Virus record (IMG/VR): IMGVR_UViG_3300030389_000517
Location: 1 to 27,393 of that record
Direction: 5' to 3' (one strand)
Origin: a virus
DNA length: 27,393 nt
Positions 13,209-22,541 of this stretch are shown piece by piece. The first letter of the stretch is position 1. Each line of letters starts with the position of its first letter. The position numbers and the translations under genes are program-made. The notes beneath the pieces were generated by a model. It did not search any database. It saw only the letters and a list, made by a program, of their open reading frames with translations, and was not told the origin of the DNA.

Positions 13209-16200
13209 TTAAATAGTTGCATTAGATTGTATAACATTTACAACGTTTTGTGTTTCTGTTATATCTGATTCTACAACAACAACTTTATTTATACTACCTC
13301 CTTGATTTCTACTTAGAGCATTAAACTGTGATTGAGTAAATGTTGTAGAGTTTAGTAAACCACCATCTGCAAACTTGACACCTCCTCCTGCAGCGTTCAT
13401 AGCAGATAATTGATCCCTAAACATTGCTGTACTTCTTTTATTTATAACAGCCTCACCTCCTTCTAACTCTACCACTCTACCACCTACAGCAAACTTTTCA
13501 CCACCAAAAGCATGTGCTTTACCATGTACCATGCCACCATTGCCAAACTCTTCTATCATACCTCCTTTGGCCATAGGTGAACTTGTTAACGCTTTCATGT
13601 TTTGTCTTATAGAAATTAACAATGCTAATGTTTTAGCTACTGCTATAATATTTGCAGGAAAAACTAAAGAAGAAGCTTTAGAAAGTGCTTTGAATTGTTC
13701 CGACAAAGCCTCTGAATTATTTGCTATTGTTGCTGCTGCAGATATTTTGATACCTGCTTCTCTTACACCTTGTAATTTTTCATCTTCTCCTGCCAATGTT
13801 ACTAATTGATCACCAATACCTTTTAATTGATCTAGTTCTTCTGTTCTAGCACCTTTCACGTCTTTTATACCTTTTAATTTTAAATCAATTAATTGTTGCT
13901 CTAGTTGCATCATCAATTCATGACTTTCCATTGTCATAAATTCTCTATCTTCAATCTCATCTAAAGCAGCTTGTGTATTTTCTATTTGTTTTTTTCTTAA
14001 TTCTTCTTCTGCATCAATTTGAGTTATAGTACCTGCTAATATTTGTTTGTCTATATCTAATTTATCTAAAGCATTATCGTAAGCTAAATTATCTTTTATA
14101 CCTGTTAAAAATTCTTTTTCTAATTTAGCCATTTCTTTTTCAAGATCTGACATCTCTTTTGTTAATCTAAATGTCTTGTCACCTATTTGAAAACTTTTTT
14201 CTGCCTCTTTATTTAAACGCACTCTTTGTTTTACAAGTGCTTCTATCAAAGCACTTTCTGCTCTTGCTATAGCCACTGGATCTGCTGCCTCAGATGTTTT
14301 AAGAATATTAACCATGTTTCGTAAATGTTTAATTTCTTCTGCTTCCAACTTTAAATTATGCTCTCTTGTACTATCTAATTCATCAATAAATCTTTGTTTT
14401 AAATCTTGTTTACTTTCTAAATTTCTAATTTTTTCATTATCAACTCTTGTTTTTAAAAGCTCTTGTTGTTCAGTCAATATCATTTGATCTCCTGTAGCTA
14501 TGTTGGTAAGGATTTGATCACCCAAGTCTTCAACAGAAATTTCTGTATCTTCTATAAGTAATTTTAAAGTTTTTATTTGATCAAGAATACCTTTACCTTC
14601 AAATTGAGCATTACCCATAAGTTGATCTCTTCTTCTTCTAAAACTTTCTACTGCATCAGAACCACCACTTAAAATTTGACCTCCCTCAGTAATTTGTGTA
14701 GGATCTTCTTCTCTAGCCATTTTTAAAAACTTAGCCATACCTCTTCTAAGGTCTTCTTCTTTCTTCAAAAGTTTTTCTAAGTCTGCTTTGTGTTTGACCA
14801 TGTCTTCATTGACAGTCTTGTTTATTTGATCTTCAATCTCTTTATTTATACTTGCGACCTCTTCTAAAGACTTTGGTTGCTTTCCTAAAAGTCGGTTAGT
14901 AACCCTCATTGTATTGTTAAATCTTTCTTGAGCAGCAGATATACCATCAAATGCTTTTACTGTCTTCGAAGCCTCATCATTAACTCCCATCAAAGAAGTC
15001 ACAAGTTCTGTTATAGCAACAACTAAAATACCAATACCAGTAGCAATAAAAGCAGCTTTGATTGCTATGCCTAATGTTCTAAAACCTACCTTTGCTACGT
15101 CTGTTCCTGCCCTTAATTTGCCTAAATTTTTTGTAAAATTTTTAGCCATTTTTGCGCCCCCAACAAACAACATATTACCAGTGTTTACAACAAGATTAAA
15201 CGCTTTGTAAGCCAATGTTACTTTTAATACTGTTGCAATGAAACGACCTACAATTTTTATTTGCTGTGCTACTTTTGAGGCGTTATCTGTTAACTTGTTT
15301 ATCATCTCTGTAAGACCTTGTGTGCTTTCTTTAAGACCAGTACCTACAAGTTCTTCAAATAAAGCAATAGATAAACCTTCTATAGCAGACAGTAATTCAA
15401 AAATAGAACCTTGTAAAGTGTCTTTCATCATGTCAGACATCTCTTGTGTTGTTCCTATAGCATCATCAAATTTGTCGTTAAGTCTTTCTACTTTTTCTGC
15501 CCCTACAGCCATTACATTAAGAGCAGCAACCTGCCTTATGTTAACTAATCCTCTTCTTACTTCTGGTGTCATTTGATTTAACATGCCTAATGCTTTGTGT
15601 AAATCACCAGAATTTTTGACTGTAAATCCTAATGCTTGTGACAATTTAGATGTAGGATCACCTAATTGTAAAAATATATTTCTTAAAGATGTACCTGCTA
15701 TAGATGCTTCTATACCTGCATCTGTCAATGTACCCATTATAGCTGTAGTTGTTTCTAATGGTATATTCATACCTGCGGCAATAGGCCCTACTTTCGACAT
15801 AGAGGTTTGGAATTTTTCTAAATCTAATGCAGAAGACGCAAAAGATAAATTCATAATATCAACTACTCTAGCAGTATCACTTGCATCTAAATTAAAACTT
15901 CGTACTGCTGCTCCTGCCACCTCTGCTGCTCTACCTAGATCGACACCTGTTACTGTTGCTAAACCTAACGTTGCCTCTTGTGCTGCTAAAATTTCTCTTG
16001 TAGTAAAACCTAACTTACTAAAATTAGTTTGTAACTCTGCCACTTGATTTGCAGTAAAGAATGTTGTTCTACCAAGTTCTAAGGCAGTCCTTTTTAATTT
16101 GTTAAATTCATCATTATTAGCACCAGATATTGCTCTTACTCTAGCCATTTGAAACTCAAAGTCTTTGAATCCTTTGATTGCATTACTAACCGCTTTATTG

Positions 16201-16349
16201 ACTAATCCAAACGCTGCAGTAGCCGCCCCAATAGTAGCTGCTAATTTTAAAAAACTTTTAGAGTTACCTTTAGTCTGCTTGTCTAAACTTTTTAACTGTC
16301 CTTCTCCTTGTACTACGACCTGTACTATTACCTTTTCTGTATTTGCCAT
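13209..16349 (-). CDS. Tail tape measure protein
   Basis: A 1046-residue protein, the longest here. Residues about 30-270 match the TP901-type core of tape measure proteins: FEFQMARVRAISGANNDEFN, LKRTALELGRTTFFTANQVA, LSFASSALDLEKFQ, VGPIAAGMNIPLETTTA and SIAGTSLRNIFLQLGD. A hydrophobic stretch near 425-455 (AAFIATGIGILVVAITELV) is a typical membrane-insertion candidate. Long coiled coils occupy about 480-830. The C-terminus is glycine-rich with repeats of the GGM/AVGG kind (MAKGGMIEEFGNGGMVHGKA, EGGEAVINKRS). It sets tail length and helps DNA entry; at the usual 1.5 angstroms per residue the tail would be about 155 nm. Upstream is the gp10-like gene, downstream small genes and the head block. 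Confidence 0.9.
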   Translation of the reverse strand: MANTEKVIVQVVVQGEGQLKSLDKQTKGNSKSFLKLAATIGAATAAFGLVNKAVSNAIKGFKDFEFQMARVRAISGANNDEFNKLKRTALELGRTTFFTANQVAELQTNFSKLGFTTREILAAQEATLGLATVTGVDLGRAAEVAGAAVRSFNLDASDTARVVDIMNLSFASSALDLEKFQTSMSKVGPIAAGMNIPLETTTAIMGTLTDAGIEASIAGTSLRNIFLQLGDPTSKLSQALGFTVKNSGDLHKALGMLNQMTPEVRRGLVNIRQVAALNVMAVGAEKVERLNDKFDDAIGTTQEMSDMMKDTLQGSIFELLSAIEGLSIALFEELVGTGLKESTQGLTEMINKLTDNASKVAQQIKIVGRFIATVLKVTLAYKAFNLVVNTGNMLFVGGAKMAKNFTKNLGKLRAGTDVAKVGFRTLGIAIKAAFIATGIGILVVAITELVTSLMGVNDEASKTVKAFDGISAAQERFNNTMRVTNRLLGKQPKSLEEVASINKEIEDQINKTVNEDMVKHKADLEKLLKKEEDLRRGMAKFLKMAREEDPTQITEGGQILSGGSDAVESFRRRRDQLMGNAQFEGKGILDQIKTLKLLIEDTEISVEDLGDQILTNIATGDQMILTEQQELLKTRVDNEKIRNLESKQDLKQRFIDELDSTREHNLKLEAEEIKHLRNMVNILKTSEAADPVAIARAESALIEALVKQRVRLNKEAEKSFQIGDKTFRLTKEMSDLEKEMAKLEKEFLTGIKDNLAYDNALDKLDIDKQILAGTITQIDAEEELRKKQIENTQAALDEIEDREFMTMESHELMMQLEQQLIDLKLKGIKDVKGARTEELDQLKGIGDQLVTLAGEDEKLQGVREAGIKISAAATIANNSEALSEQFKALSKASSLVFPANIIAVAKTLALLISIRQNMKALTSSPMAKGGMIEEFGNGGMVHGKAHAFGGEKFAVGGRVVELEGGEAVINKRSTAMFRDQLSAMNAAGGGVKFADGGLLNSTTFTQSQFNALSRNQGGSINKVVVVESDITETQNVVNVIQSNATI

Positions 16350-16360
16350 TTTATTTATAT

Positions 16361-16867
16361 TTATATTGCCTTAATAAAACCTTTACCTCCAATTATTACT
16401 CCTTTACCTTTTGATCCAAATTCTAAGCCAATTTTGTTGGCAACATCTCTACCTATTGATGGTGCTAACTTATTTGCTATTTCTTTTTTGTGTTTGTTTG
16501 CTACTCTACCTGCAAAATCTGTTCTATCTAACCTGTTACCTTCTTTCCAAATAATATATGGTTTTCCATAATAATCCTGTAATTTTCTAAATATAGGAAC
16601 TGCTGCAGTTGCAGGTAAGCCTTTTACAGAAACCCATTTTTTTATAGCTAAAAAGTTTGGTTCTTTTGCAGCTTTAGGATTGTTAACTGCTTTCCAATAA
16701 CTAACAGATGACATCATGCTCAATGTCAAATCTTTAACATGATTTCTTATACCTCTACTTAATCTACCTGTCGCATTATGTTTTTGTCTTTTGAGTTCTT
16801 TTTGCAAACTTGTTTTTAAAAAAAACCCAACTTCTGTTAATTTCTTTTTTGTGTTTTTTAGTTCCAT
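16361..16867 (-). CDS. HK97 gp10-like neck or tail-completion protein
   Basis: A 168-residue basic protein (many Lys/Arg). Visible parts are a starting helix (KLTEVGFFLKTSLQKELKRQ), ATGRLSRGIRNHVKDLTLSM, a segment SSVSYWKAVNNPKAAKEPNF, IKKWVSVKGLP, and helical RVANKHKKEIANKLAPSIGRD. This succession, with the TGRLSRGIRN motif and the conserved central WV, resembles the gp10-like or virion-morphogenesis proteins that sit at the head-tail joint. It is one gene before the tape measure. It could instead be a tail-completion protein specific to this phage group. Confidence 0.5.
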   Translation of the reverse strand: MELKNTKKKLTEVGFFLKTSLQKELKRQKHNATGRLSRGIRNHVKDLTLSMMSSVSYWKAVNNPKAAKEPNFLAIKKWVSVKGLPATAAVPIFRKLQDYYGKPYIIWKEGNRLDRTDFAGRVANKHKKEIANKLAPSIGRDVANKIGLEFGSKGKGVIIGGKGFIKAI

Positions 16868-16869
16868 TG

Positions 16870-17589
16870 TTATTCTTCTAATTGTTTTATAACATCTTTT
16901 CTTAAAATTTTGTGTGCGTTACCGAACATATCTTTTGCATACATAGGCATGATAAAATCTTTTTGTTCTTTGATTGTTATGTCAGAAAACGCACCAAATT
17001 CTGATGAAGCACTTTCAGTTGTATAATAAATTAAAAAAATATTATTTGGTGAACTTGCTACAAAAGTTGTTGTTTCTATTTGTTCTGTTGTGTTACTTCT
17101 TGTTGCACTTGTGTTAAATGTGCTGTTAAGTAAATATGTTGATCCAACAGGCGTATATGTATTCATAAAAAAAGTACCTGTCACGTCATTAGGATTTAAT
17201 GTAAGTTCTATTCGATAGGTATTACCTTTGATAAGATTTAATTTTTGATACATACCGCTAAAACTAGATTTACCTCCTGTTTTTTGACCATTGAACGTCC
17301 AGTAACCTGCTACAGTCACTGGTGCGTTTACAGTAGTATAATTAGATCCATTTGTTCTATAAGTAAGCCAACTGTTAACACTAGCAGGAGGATTGTTTAC
17401 TAAAGCATCTATATGTGGTGTTGACGCATCATTTGTATCGTAAGCAGTAACGCCATTTAAAATTAGATTAGAACTAAAAGCATTACCCCATCTGATAAAT
17501 TGTCCTTCAAAACTTTGATGTGTAACAAGTGTTTCAAGACCACTTCTGTTAGCTATACCTCCTCTTGATATTTGTTTTTTTGTTGCCAT
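16870..17589 (-). CDS. Tail protein with carbohydrate-binding-like domain
   Basis: A 239-residue protein. Residues about 40-210 resemble the jelly-roll fold of carbohydrate-binding modules: NLILNGVTAYDT, NSWLTYRTNGSNYTTVNA, GYWTFNGQKTGGKSSF, YQKLNLIKGNTYRIELTLNP and FGAFSDITIKE. The ends are short and charged, with FIMPMYAKDMFGNAHKI and DVIKQLEE at the C-terminus. The upstream 1036-residue protein shows a similar N-terminal block, so two sugar-binding-type domains may be exposed on this part of the tail. It probably helps to bind host surface glycans or capsule. The fold is inferred from pattern only. Confidence 0.5.
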   Translation of the reverse strand: MATKKQISRGGIANRSGLETLVTHQSFEGQFIRWGNAFSSNLILNGVTAYDTNDASTPHIDALVNNPPASVNSWLTYRTNGSNYTTVNAPVTVAGYWTFNGQKTGGKSSFSGMYQKLNLIKGNTYRIELTLNPNDVTGTFFMNTYTPVGSTYLLNSTFNTSATRSNTTEQIETTTFVASSPNNIFLIYYTTESASSEFGAFSDITIKEQKDFIMPMYAKDMFGNAHKILRKDVIKQLEE

Positions 17590-17592
17590 AAT

Positions 17593-20500
17593 TTATAATC
17601 CTTGTATATTTTCATCTGGGATTGGATCAAAGTCTGTAGGATCAAAAGTGCCAAACTCTGGTACTCTTGCAGCAAAAACACCAATCTCCTCCCACTGTAT
17701 TAATTCTACTTTTGTTGGTTTGTTTGTAATTGGATTAAAATCTATAACTCTGCTTATTCTCCAATAACTCCCATCAATATTTACTAGCTTTCTAAAGTCT
17801 AAGTTTACAATATCTGTTAATTTTAAATCAATAAAACAAGTTCTAATTATTGGATTTCTTTTTATAAACTCAAACATTTTTTTATAGTATGTGTCAAACA
17901 AACCTTTACTTACTTTTGTCACACCTCTGCTGCCATCAAGATCATTGTAATCATTAACATATACATTGCCATAAGCTAAATTAGGTACAGATGAATCCTG
18001 CCTGTTATAAAAGGTTGCTTGAGGATATATATTTGATAAAATATTTTGACCTAAAACAGCAGAATCATCTGCTACTATTTCAGACATATTATTTGACCAA
18101 AGTTGACAAACTGCTTTTCTTTGATTAAAAAAACCTAAATTTGTTGTTGGAGAATATTTCTTCCAATATAAAATTCTAGGCATAAATTCATATCCTTTTT
18201 CTGGCCTATATTCATCATTAACAGAAACATTTTCTATCCATAAACAACTTGAAGTAGGATTGTTAACAGTACTTTGTGGTATACCTGTACTATCTTGATC
18301 ATGACCAGTAAATGAACCTGCAAAAAAATTATTTTCAAAAACTACTGTACCCTTTTGAAAATTACTAGGTAAATCTTCTTCATAAGGATATTCATCCATA
18401 ATACCTTTAAAATAGTTTGCTGCCCTAAATTCTACTTTTTTATCGTTACTATCTGATTTGTACTTAAATATAAGTTTTCTTTTAAGTGTGCTTTCTAGTT
18501 TTTTATCTTCTGTAGTTTGTGACCTATCTAATTTGTATGTCCAATTTAATGCTTCACCAAAACCTCTGTAAAAAGAATCAAAAGGCTCTATAAAAACTGT
18601 TCTACTAGACTCATCTGTAGTCATTTTTAAATTAAAAGCATGGGCTACACCTTTTATAAAATCTATTTGTTTTAGTTCTGGATCTATTACATCTTTTAAA
18701 TTATATGTTTGACCATATTCTACATAATCTGGGTTAAATATTATAGTGTATTTACCATTAGGACTATCTGATTGTGTGGCAGAAGTTGGCGAAGAAGATC
18801 CAAATAAATGTGCTACAATAGTATCTGTGCCACCACTTAAATGTGCTAATGTAGCTTTTATTTGTAATTTTACTTGATCTCCATGATTTAACCACAATTC
18901 ATGATCTATGTCTTGAAATTTATAAGGATTTACTGGTGGTTGTGGGCCTGTACCAATACCTGTTGTTAATATTTGACCAACATCTATATCTGATGTTAGT
19001 ATTTGTTTGAAATTAGAATGACCTACAGTTTTTACCGACAAAATAAGTTTTAAACCTTCGTCTTCTTTAAATTTTACTGTACCACTCATGTTTACTGGAT
19101 CTGTTGTCAAAAAAACTGCAAAGTTTTTTATTTGTATTCTGTATTTACCATACTCTGGAGCAAAAAATATACCAGAGTTTGCACCAGATGTTAAAAAAGA
19201 TTGATTATCAAAAGCACCCATCAAAATCTCATCTGATCCTGCTGTTATATCTACATCATGTGTTACTGTACCAAAAGTGTTATTTGCATTTGAAGTTGTA
19301 GCTGGAAAATTAAATGAACCAATCAAACCTTCTCCAGAAAACTTAGAACCAAAAGAATTTTGTTGTAATCGCACATCACTATTATTGTATTTAAAGTTAG
19401 GCAGTAACCACACTAATCTTTTAAATATATCACTATCTAAAAATGTAGAACTAATTTTAAAACCACTTTTACCTTCTGGGGCGGCTTGAGCAAATATTTT
19501 TTCTAATGTTGTCTTTACAAATATAGCAGGTCGCCAATCCATTGATGGTATCGGTGTGCCATAAGGTTCTCCGTTATCATCATGGCCGTGATAACCTACT
19601 TGAGATAAAGTACCTGTGTTTGGGTGCTGCTCAAAATATGTGTTCAATAACTGTATTGTTCTTCTTTGTCCGTCTGGATTAAAATCACCATAAGAAGTTA
19701 TAGGATAAACAAAAGGTCTAGTAGAAGAATCACAATTTGTATCACTCCATGTAGTAGTAATACTAGATTTGTTTACCTGTAAGTTTTCTCCATCTGAACC
19801 CCAATCTATTTGCGACATGTCTTTTGTGCTTACAAAATTAGCCCAAGTTAGATTATCACCATAAAACACACAATTATAATGTGTTGGTGTTTCTCCTAAT
19901 CCTCCAACTCCTGTTACTCTTATAATGCCATTTAAAGAAAATAAATCGTTTACTATGATCCTACATCTTTTGTCTTGATATAAATCTGCATCTGTTTTGA
20001 TGTTTGAATTATATATATTCTTAAGTAACTTGTTATTATTTTTTGTTGCAGGAACTTTGAATGTTTTACTGTAGTTACCACTTGTACTTGTTATCTCATT
20101 TATATCTGATATTTGAAAAGTCATTGCAAGGGGAAAGTCTTCATTGCTTGTTATGTCAAGTTCTCCTACCACGCTATTTAAATTATCTAAGGTGTCAAAA
20201 ACAGTGTTATCTACAATAGTCACATCTCTTATTGTAAATGTTTGATCATTTTGATTTGCCCCTCTAAATGCAATGATAAATTTAGCATCTCCAGAATTAT
20301 TGTTTTGAGATTCATCAAAAGTAAAATTTATAGTCACATGACCTTGATTTACTACTGTCTGTGTACTTGCTATATAATTATCATTACCAGAACCACAAGA
20401 ACTATCTCCTCTAACAAAAGCAGTAGGATTTGGCTGCCCTCCTGCATCTACGTTTGGTATAAAAAATCTTACTGTATAATTATGATTGTTTTGTAACACC

Positions 20501-20703
20501 ATACAAGGACTTTGCAGATCAGCAAAATATCCAGTTGTTACAGATGAAGCATCACAATTTACATCTAACCCCCCAAAATTGACAGAATCCTGTATTGACA
20601 CACCATCTTCTGTTGTCCAACCTGTTGGCACTGCATTATTATTCCAAGTAACTAAATTACTTTGTATATGTTGATAATCTAAAAACTCTATTCTTACCGC
20701 CAT
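17593..20703 (-). CDS. Large tail/baseplate protein with N-terminal binding-type domain
   Basis: A 1036-residue protein. Residues about 15-170 form a carbohydrate-binding-like beta block (VTWNNNAVPTGWTTEDG, CMVLQNNHNYTVRFFIPN, FIIAFRGANQNDQTFTI). About 185-290 contain EDFPLAMTFQISDINEITST, GNYSKTFKVPATKNN and LLKNIYNSNI, a stretch I recall from central tail or hub proteins of Bacteroidetes phages, followed by RCRIIVNDLFSLNG. The rest is beta-rich with EFMPRILYWKKYSPTTNLGF and, near the end, LKLTDIVNLDFRKLVNIDGS and KVELIQWEE, typical of baseplate hub proteins. A structural tip or hub role is likely. The function of the inserted N-terminal domain is inferred. Confidence 0.6.
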   Translation of the reverse strand: MAVRIEFLDYQHIQSNLVTWNNNAVPTGWTTEDGVSIQDSVNFGGLDVNCDASSVTTGYFADLQSPCMVLQNNHNYTVRFFIPNVDAGGQPNPTAFVRGDSSCGSGNDNYIASTQTVVNQGHVTINFTFDESQNNNSGDAKFIIAFRGANQNDQTFTIRDVTIVDNTVFDTLDNLNSVVGELDITSNEDFPLAMTFQISDINEITSTSGNYSKTFKVPATKNNNKLLKNIYNSNIKTDADLYQDKRCRIIVNDLFSLNGIIRVTGVGGLGETPTHYNCVFYGDNLTWANFVSTKDMSQIDWGSDGENLQVNKSSITTTWSDTNCDSSTRPFVYPITSYGDFNPDGQRRTIQLLNTYFEQHPNTGTLSQVGYHGHDDNGEPYGTPIPSMDWRPAIFVKTTLEKIFAQAAPEGKSGFKISSTFLDSDIFKRLVWLLPNFKYNNSDVRLQQNSFGSKFSGEGLIGSFNFPATTSNANNTFGTVTHDVDITAGSDEILMGAFDNQSFLTSGANSGIFFAPEYGKYRIQIKNFAVFLTTDPVNMSGTVKFKEDEGLKLILSVKTVGHSNFKQILTSDIDVGQILTTGIGTGPQPPVNPYKFQDIDHELWLNHGDQVKLQIKATLAHLSGGTDTIVAHLFGSSSPTSATQSDSPNGKYTIIFNPDYVEYGQTYNLKDVIDPELKQIDFIKGVAHAFNLKMTTDESSRTVFIEPFDSFYRGFGEALNWTYKLDRSQTTEDKKLESTLKRKLIFKYKSDSNDKKVEFRAANYFKGIMDEYPYEEDLPSNFQKGTVVFENNFFAGSFTGHDQDSTGIPQSTVNNPTSSCLWIENVSVNDEYRPEKGYEFMPRILYWKKYSPTTNLGFFNQRKAVCQLWSNNMSEIVADDSAVLGQNILSNIYPQATFYNRQDSSVPNLAYGNVYVNDYNDLDGSRGVTKVSKGLFDTYYKKMFEFIKRNPIIRTCFIDLKLTDIVNLDFRKLVNIDGSYWRISRVIDFNPITNKPTKVELIQWEEIGVFAARVPEFGTFDPTDFDPIPDENIQGL

Positions 20704-20706
20704 GTG

Positions 20707-22539
20707 TTAGTTTCTTTGTGTTCTTACTTGATGTGCTAAAGTGTATTGTATGTTAAAACTTACTAATCCTAACTCTTGATTTACAGTTTCTACGTCACTA
20801 TTAGTAATAATAACAGGTATGTATTCCTTCAATGATGGCCTTAAATGATCGTTTACAGTATTAGCTATTTCTGTTGCATCTGTTTGCATCTCTACCCATA
20901 CGTTAGGTGATGTCATTATTTCTTCTAACCATTTAGCATCTTGTTGATTTAAAGGATTAGTGTAAACAGATAAGTTTCTATCTGCTCTTACATTTATCAC
21001 TTCTCTACCACCTTTGTATATATCTCCTCCCCTCATGGTGTCTGATATATAATTTAAATCATTAATTGCTACTCCAGAATCTGTTTGATTTTGATACCAT
21101 GTCCTATCTGTTGCTTTTCTATCTATCACATCTCTACTTATATTTATACCTTCTGCTATATTCTTTTTAGCTGTAAAACTATCTATACCACCCATAGAAT
21201 TAAGCCAATGAAATCTAACAAACTCATAAGGTGTTTTAGCTGTTTCTCTATCTATGACAAAATATCTAAACTCAGAACATCTTACTTCTGTATATGGTGA
21301 TTCTAAACCTATTCTTGCTACACTAACCCTGTAATAAGCAACGTTGTCAGTTATTTTATCACCTGTATAATTTGTCCAATAAGGCCAAGTAGCTGTTGCT
21401 GCTTTGTTTGATACATTTTTCAAACCTAAGTTTGGATTGTCAGCAGTTGCTGCTGTATTATTAATAAAAGAGGGAGAAACATTTTGTATAACTGTTCTGT
21501 CTGGTTTGTTTACTAAACTTTCAACAGAATTAACAGTTTCAGTATCTAATAAGTCTTCAAAATCTCTTAAATAAAATGTGTTTAAACTGCTTCTGTCTTC
21601 TGAAAATGTTTCTATTTTTAAGCCTACATCACCTACTTTAGGATTGCTAGGGCTACTTCCGCTTATGTTTGTTACAGATACTCGTCTAAAATAAAACTGT
21701 AAAAACTCTGCTTCTTCATCCATTCTTACAGGCTTCATAAAAGGAATGTCATTTAATCTTGCAAAATTTTTGCATCTGGATAAAAAAGCTTGAGAAACTT
21801 GCACGGACGCATTAGCACTACTACTCATTACATAAGCAGGTCTTGTGCCACTACTTGCGTAAAAAACACTATCTCTTTCTACTTGATTTACAGAATTTAT
21901 TACAGCTATTTCCTCTGATTCTATAGTTGCGTCAGTTGCATCTACCAACTCTCCTTGAGCATTAACAATAACAAAACTTGCTTCTACTTGCACTATTCTG
22001 TATGTACCATTTTTTGATACATTAAAGTCACTTATTGGACTTCCTTGCAAACCACCTGTATTATTAATTACATTATCTTGTACTATCAATCCTCCATTCA
22101 TACCGCCAAACATAGAACTCTGCCATGTGCCTTTGCCTATTGGACATAAACTGTAAGAAAGCTCATCTTGTAATAATTGACTAATATCTATTGTAAACCT
22201 ATGTCCTTGAGCAGGTACATCATTTAAGTTTCTACTGATAATATCTCTTGACTTACTTATGACAGCTATAGTCTGATAAGCACCACCAGTACACTTTACT
22301 TTAACTGTAAAAACTACATTTACAAGATCTCCTTTTTGTGTATTACTGTTAAAATTAACAGCGTTAGGCTCTATAGCCTCAGTTAAATTTGCCTTATTAT
22401 AAACCACTTGATATCTTAAATTATCATTAGCACTTTTTAAATAGTTGGTTCTAAAGCTATTAAAAGCTTGTTGTAATATTGAACCATCAAAATCTACAGG
22501 TTGAAATCCCCAATCTACTTGTCCATTTATACTTGCCAT
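20707..22539 (-). CDS. Large tail protein (distal tail or fibre-like)
   Basis: A 610-residue protein, beta-rich with few cysteines. Residues near 75-150 include VFTVKVKCTGGAYQTIAVIS, FTIDISQLLQDELSYSLCPI, and the middle LQFYFRRVSVTNISG. Near 450 is FVRFHWLNSMGGIDSFTAKK, which I recall as a recurring signature of a conserved tail protein in Bacteroidetes phages, and the C-terminus has YIPVIITNSDVETVNQELGL. The gene lies 2 bases from its upstream and 3 bases from its downstream neighbour, in the tail block. A distal tail or baseplate protein fits, but I cannot give a defined name. Confidence 0.55.
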   Translation of the reverse strand: MASINGQVDWGFQPVDFDGSILQQAFNSFRTNYLKSANDNLRYQVVYNKANLTEAIEPNAVNFNSNTQKGDLVNVVFTVKVKCTGGAYQTIAVISKSRDIISRNLNDVPAQGHRFTIDISQLLQDELSYSLCPIGKGTWQSSMFGGMNGGLIVQDNVINNTGGLQGSPISDFNVSKNGTYRIVQVEASFVIVNAQGELVDATDATIESEEIAVINSVNQVERDSVFYASSGTRPAYVMSSSANASVQVSQAFLSRCKNFARLNDIPFMKPVRMDEEAEFLQFYFRRVSVTNISGSSPSNPKVGDVGLKIETFSEDRSSLNTFYLRDFEDLLDTETVNSVESLVNKPDRTVIQNVSPSFINNTAATADNPNLGLKNVSNKAATATWPYWTNYTGDKITDNVAYYRVSVARIGLESPYTEVRCSEFRYFVIDRETAKTPYEFVRFHWLNSMGGIDSFTAKKNIAEGINISRDVIDRKATDRTWYQNQTDSGVAINDLNYISDTMRGGDIYKGGREVINVRADRNLSVYTNPLNQQDAKWLEEIMTSPNVWVEMQTDATEIANTVNDHLRPSLKEYIPVIITNSDVETVNQELGLVSFNIQYTLAHQVRTQRN

Positions 22540-22541
22540 GT

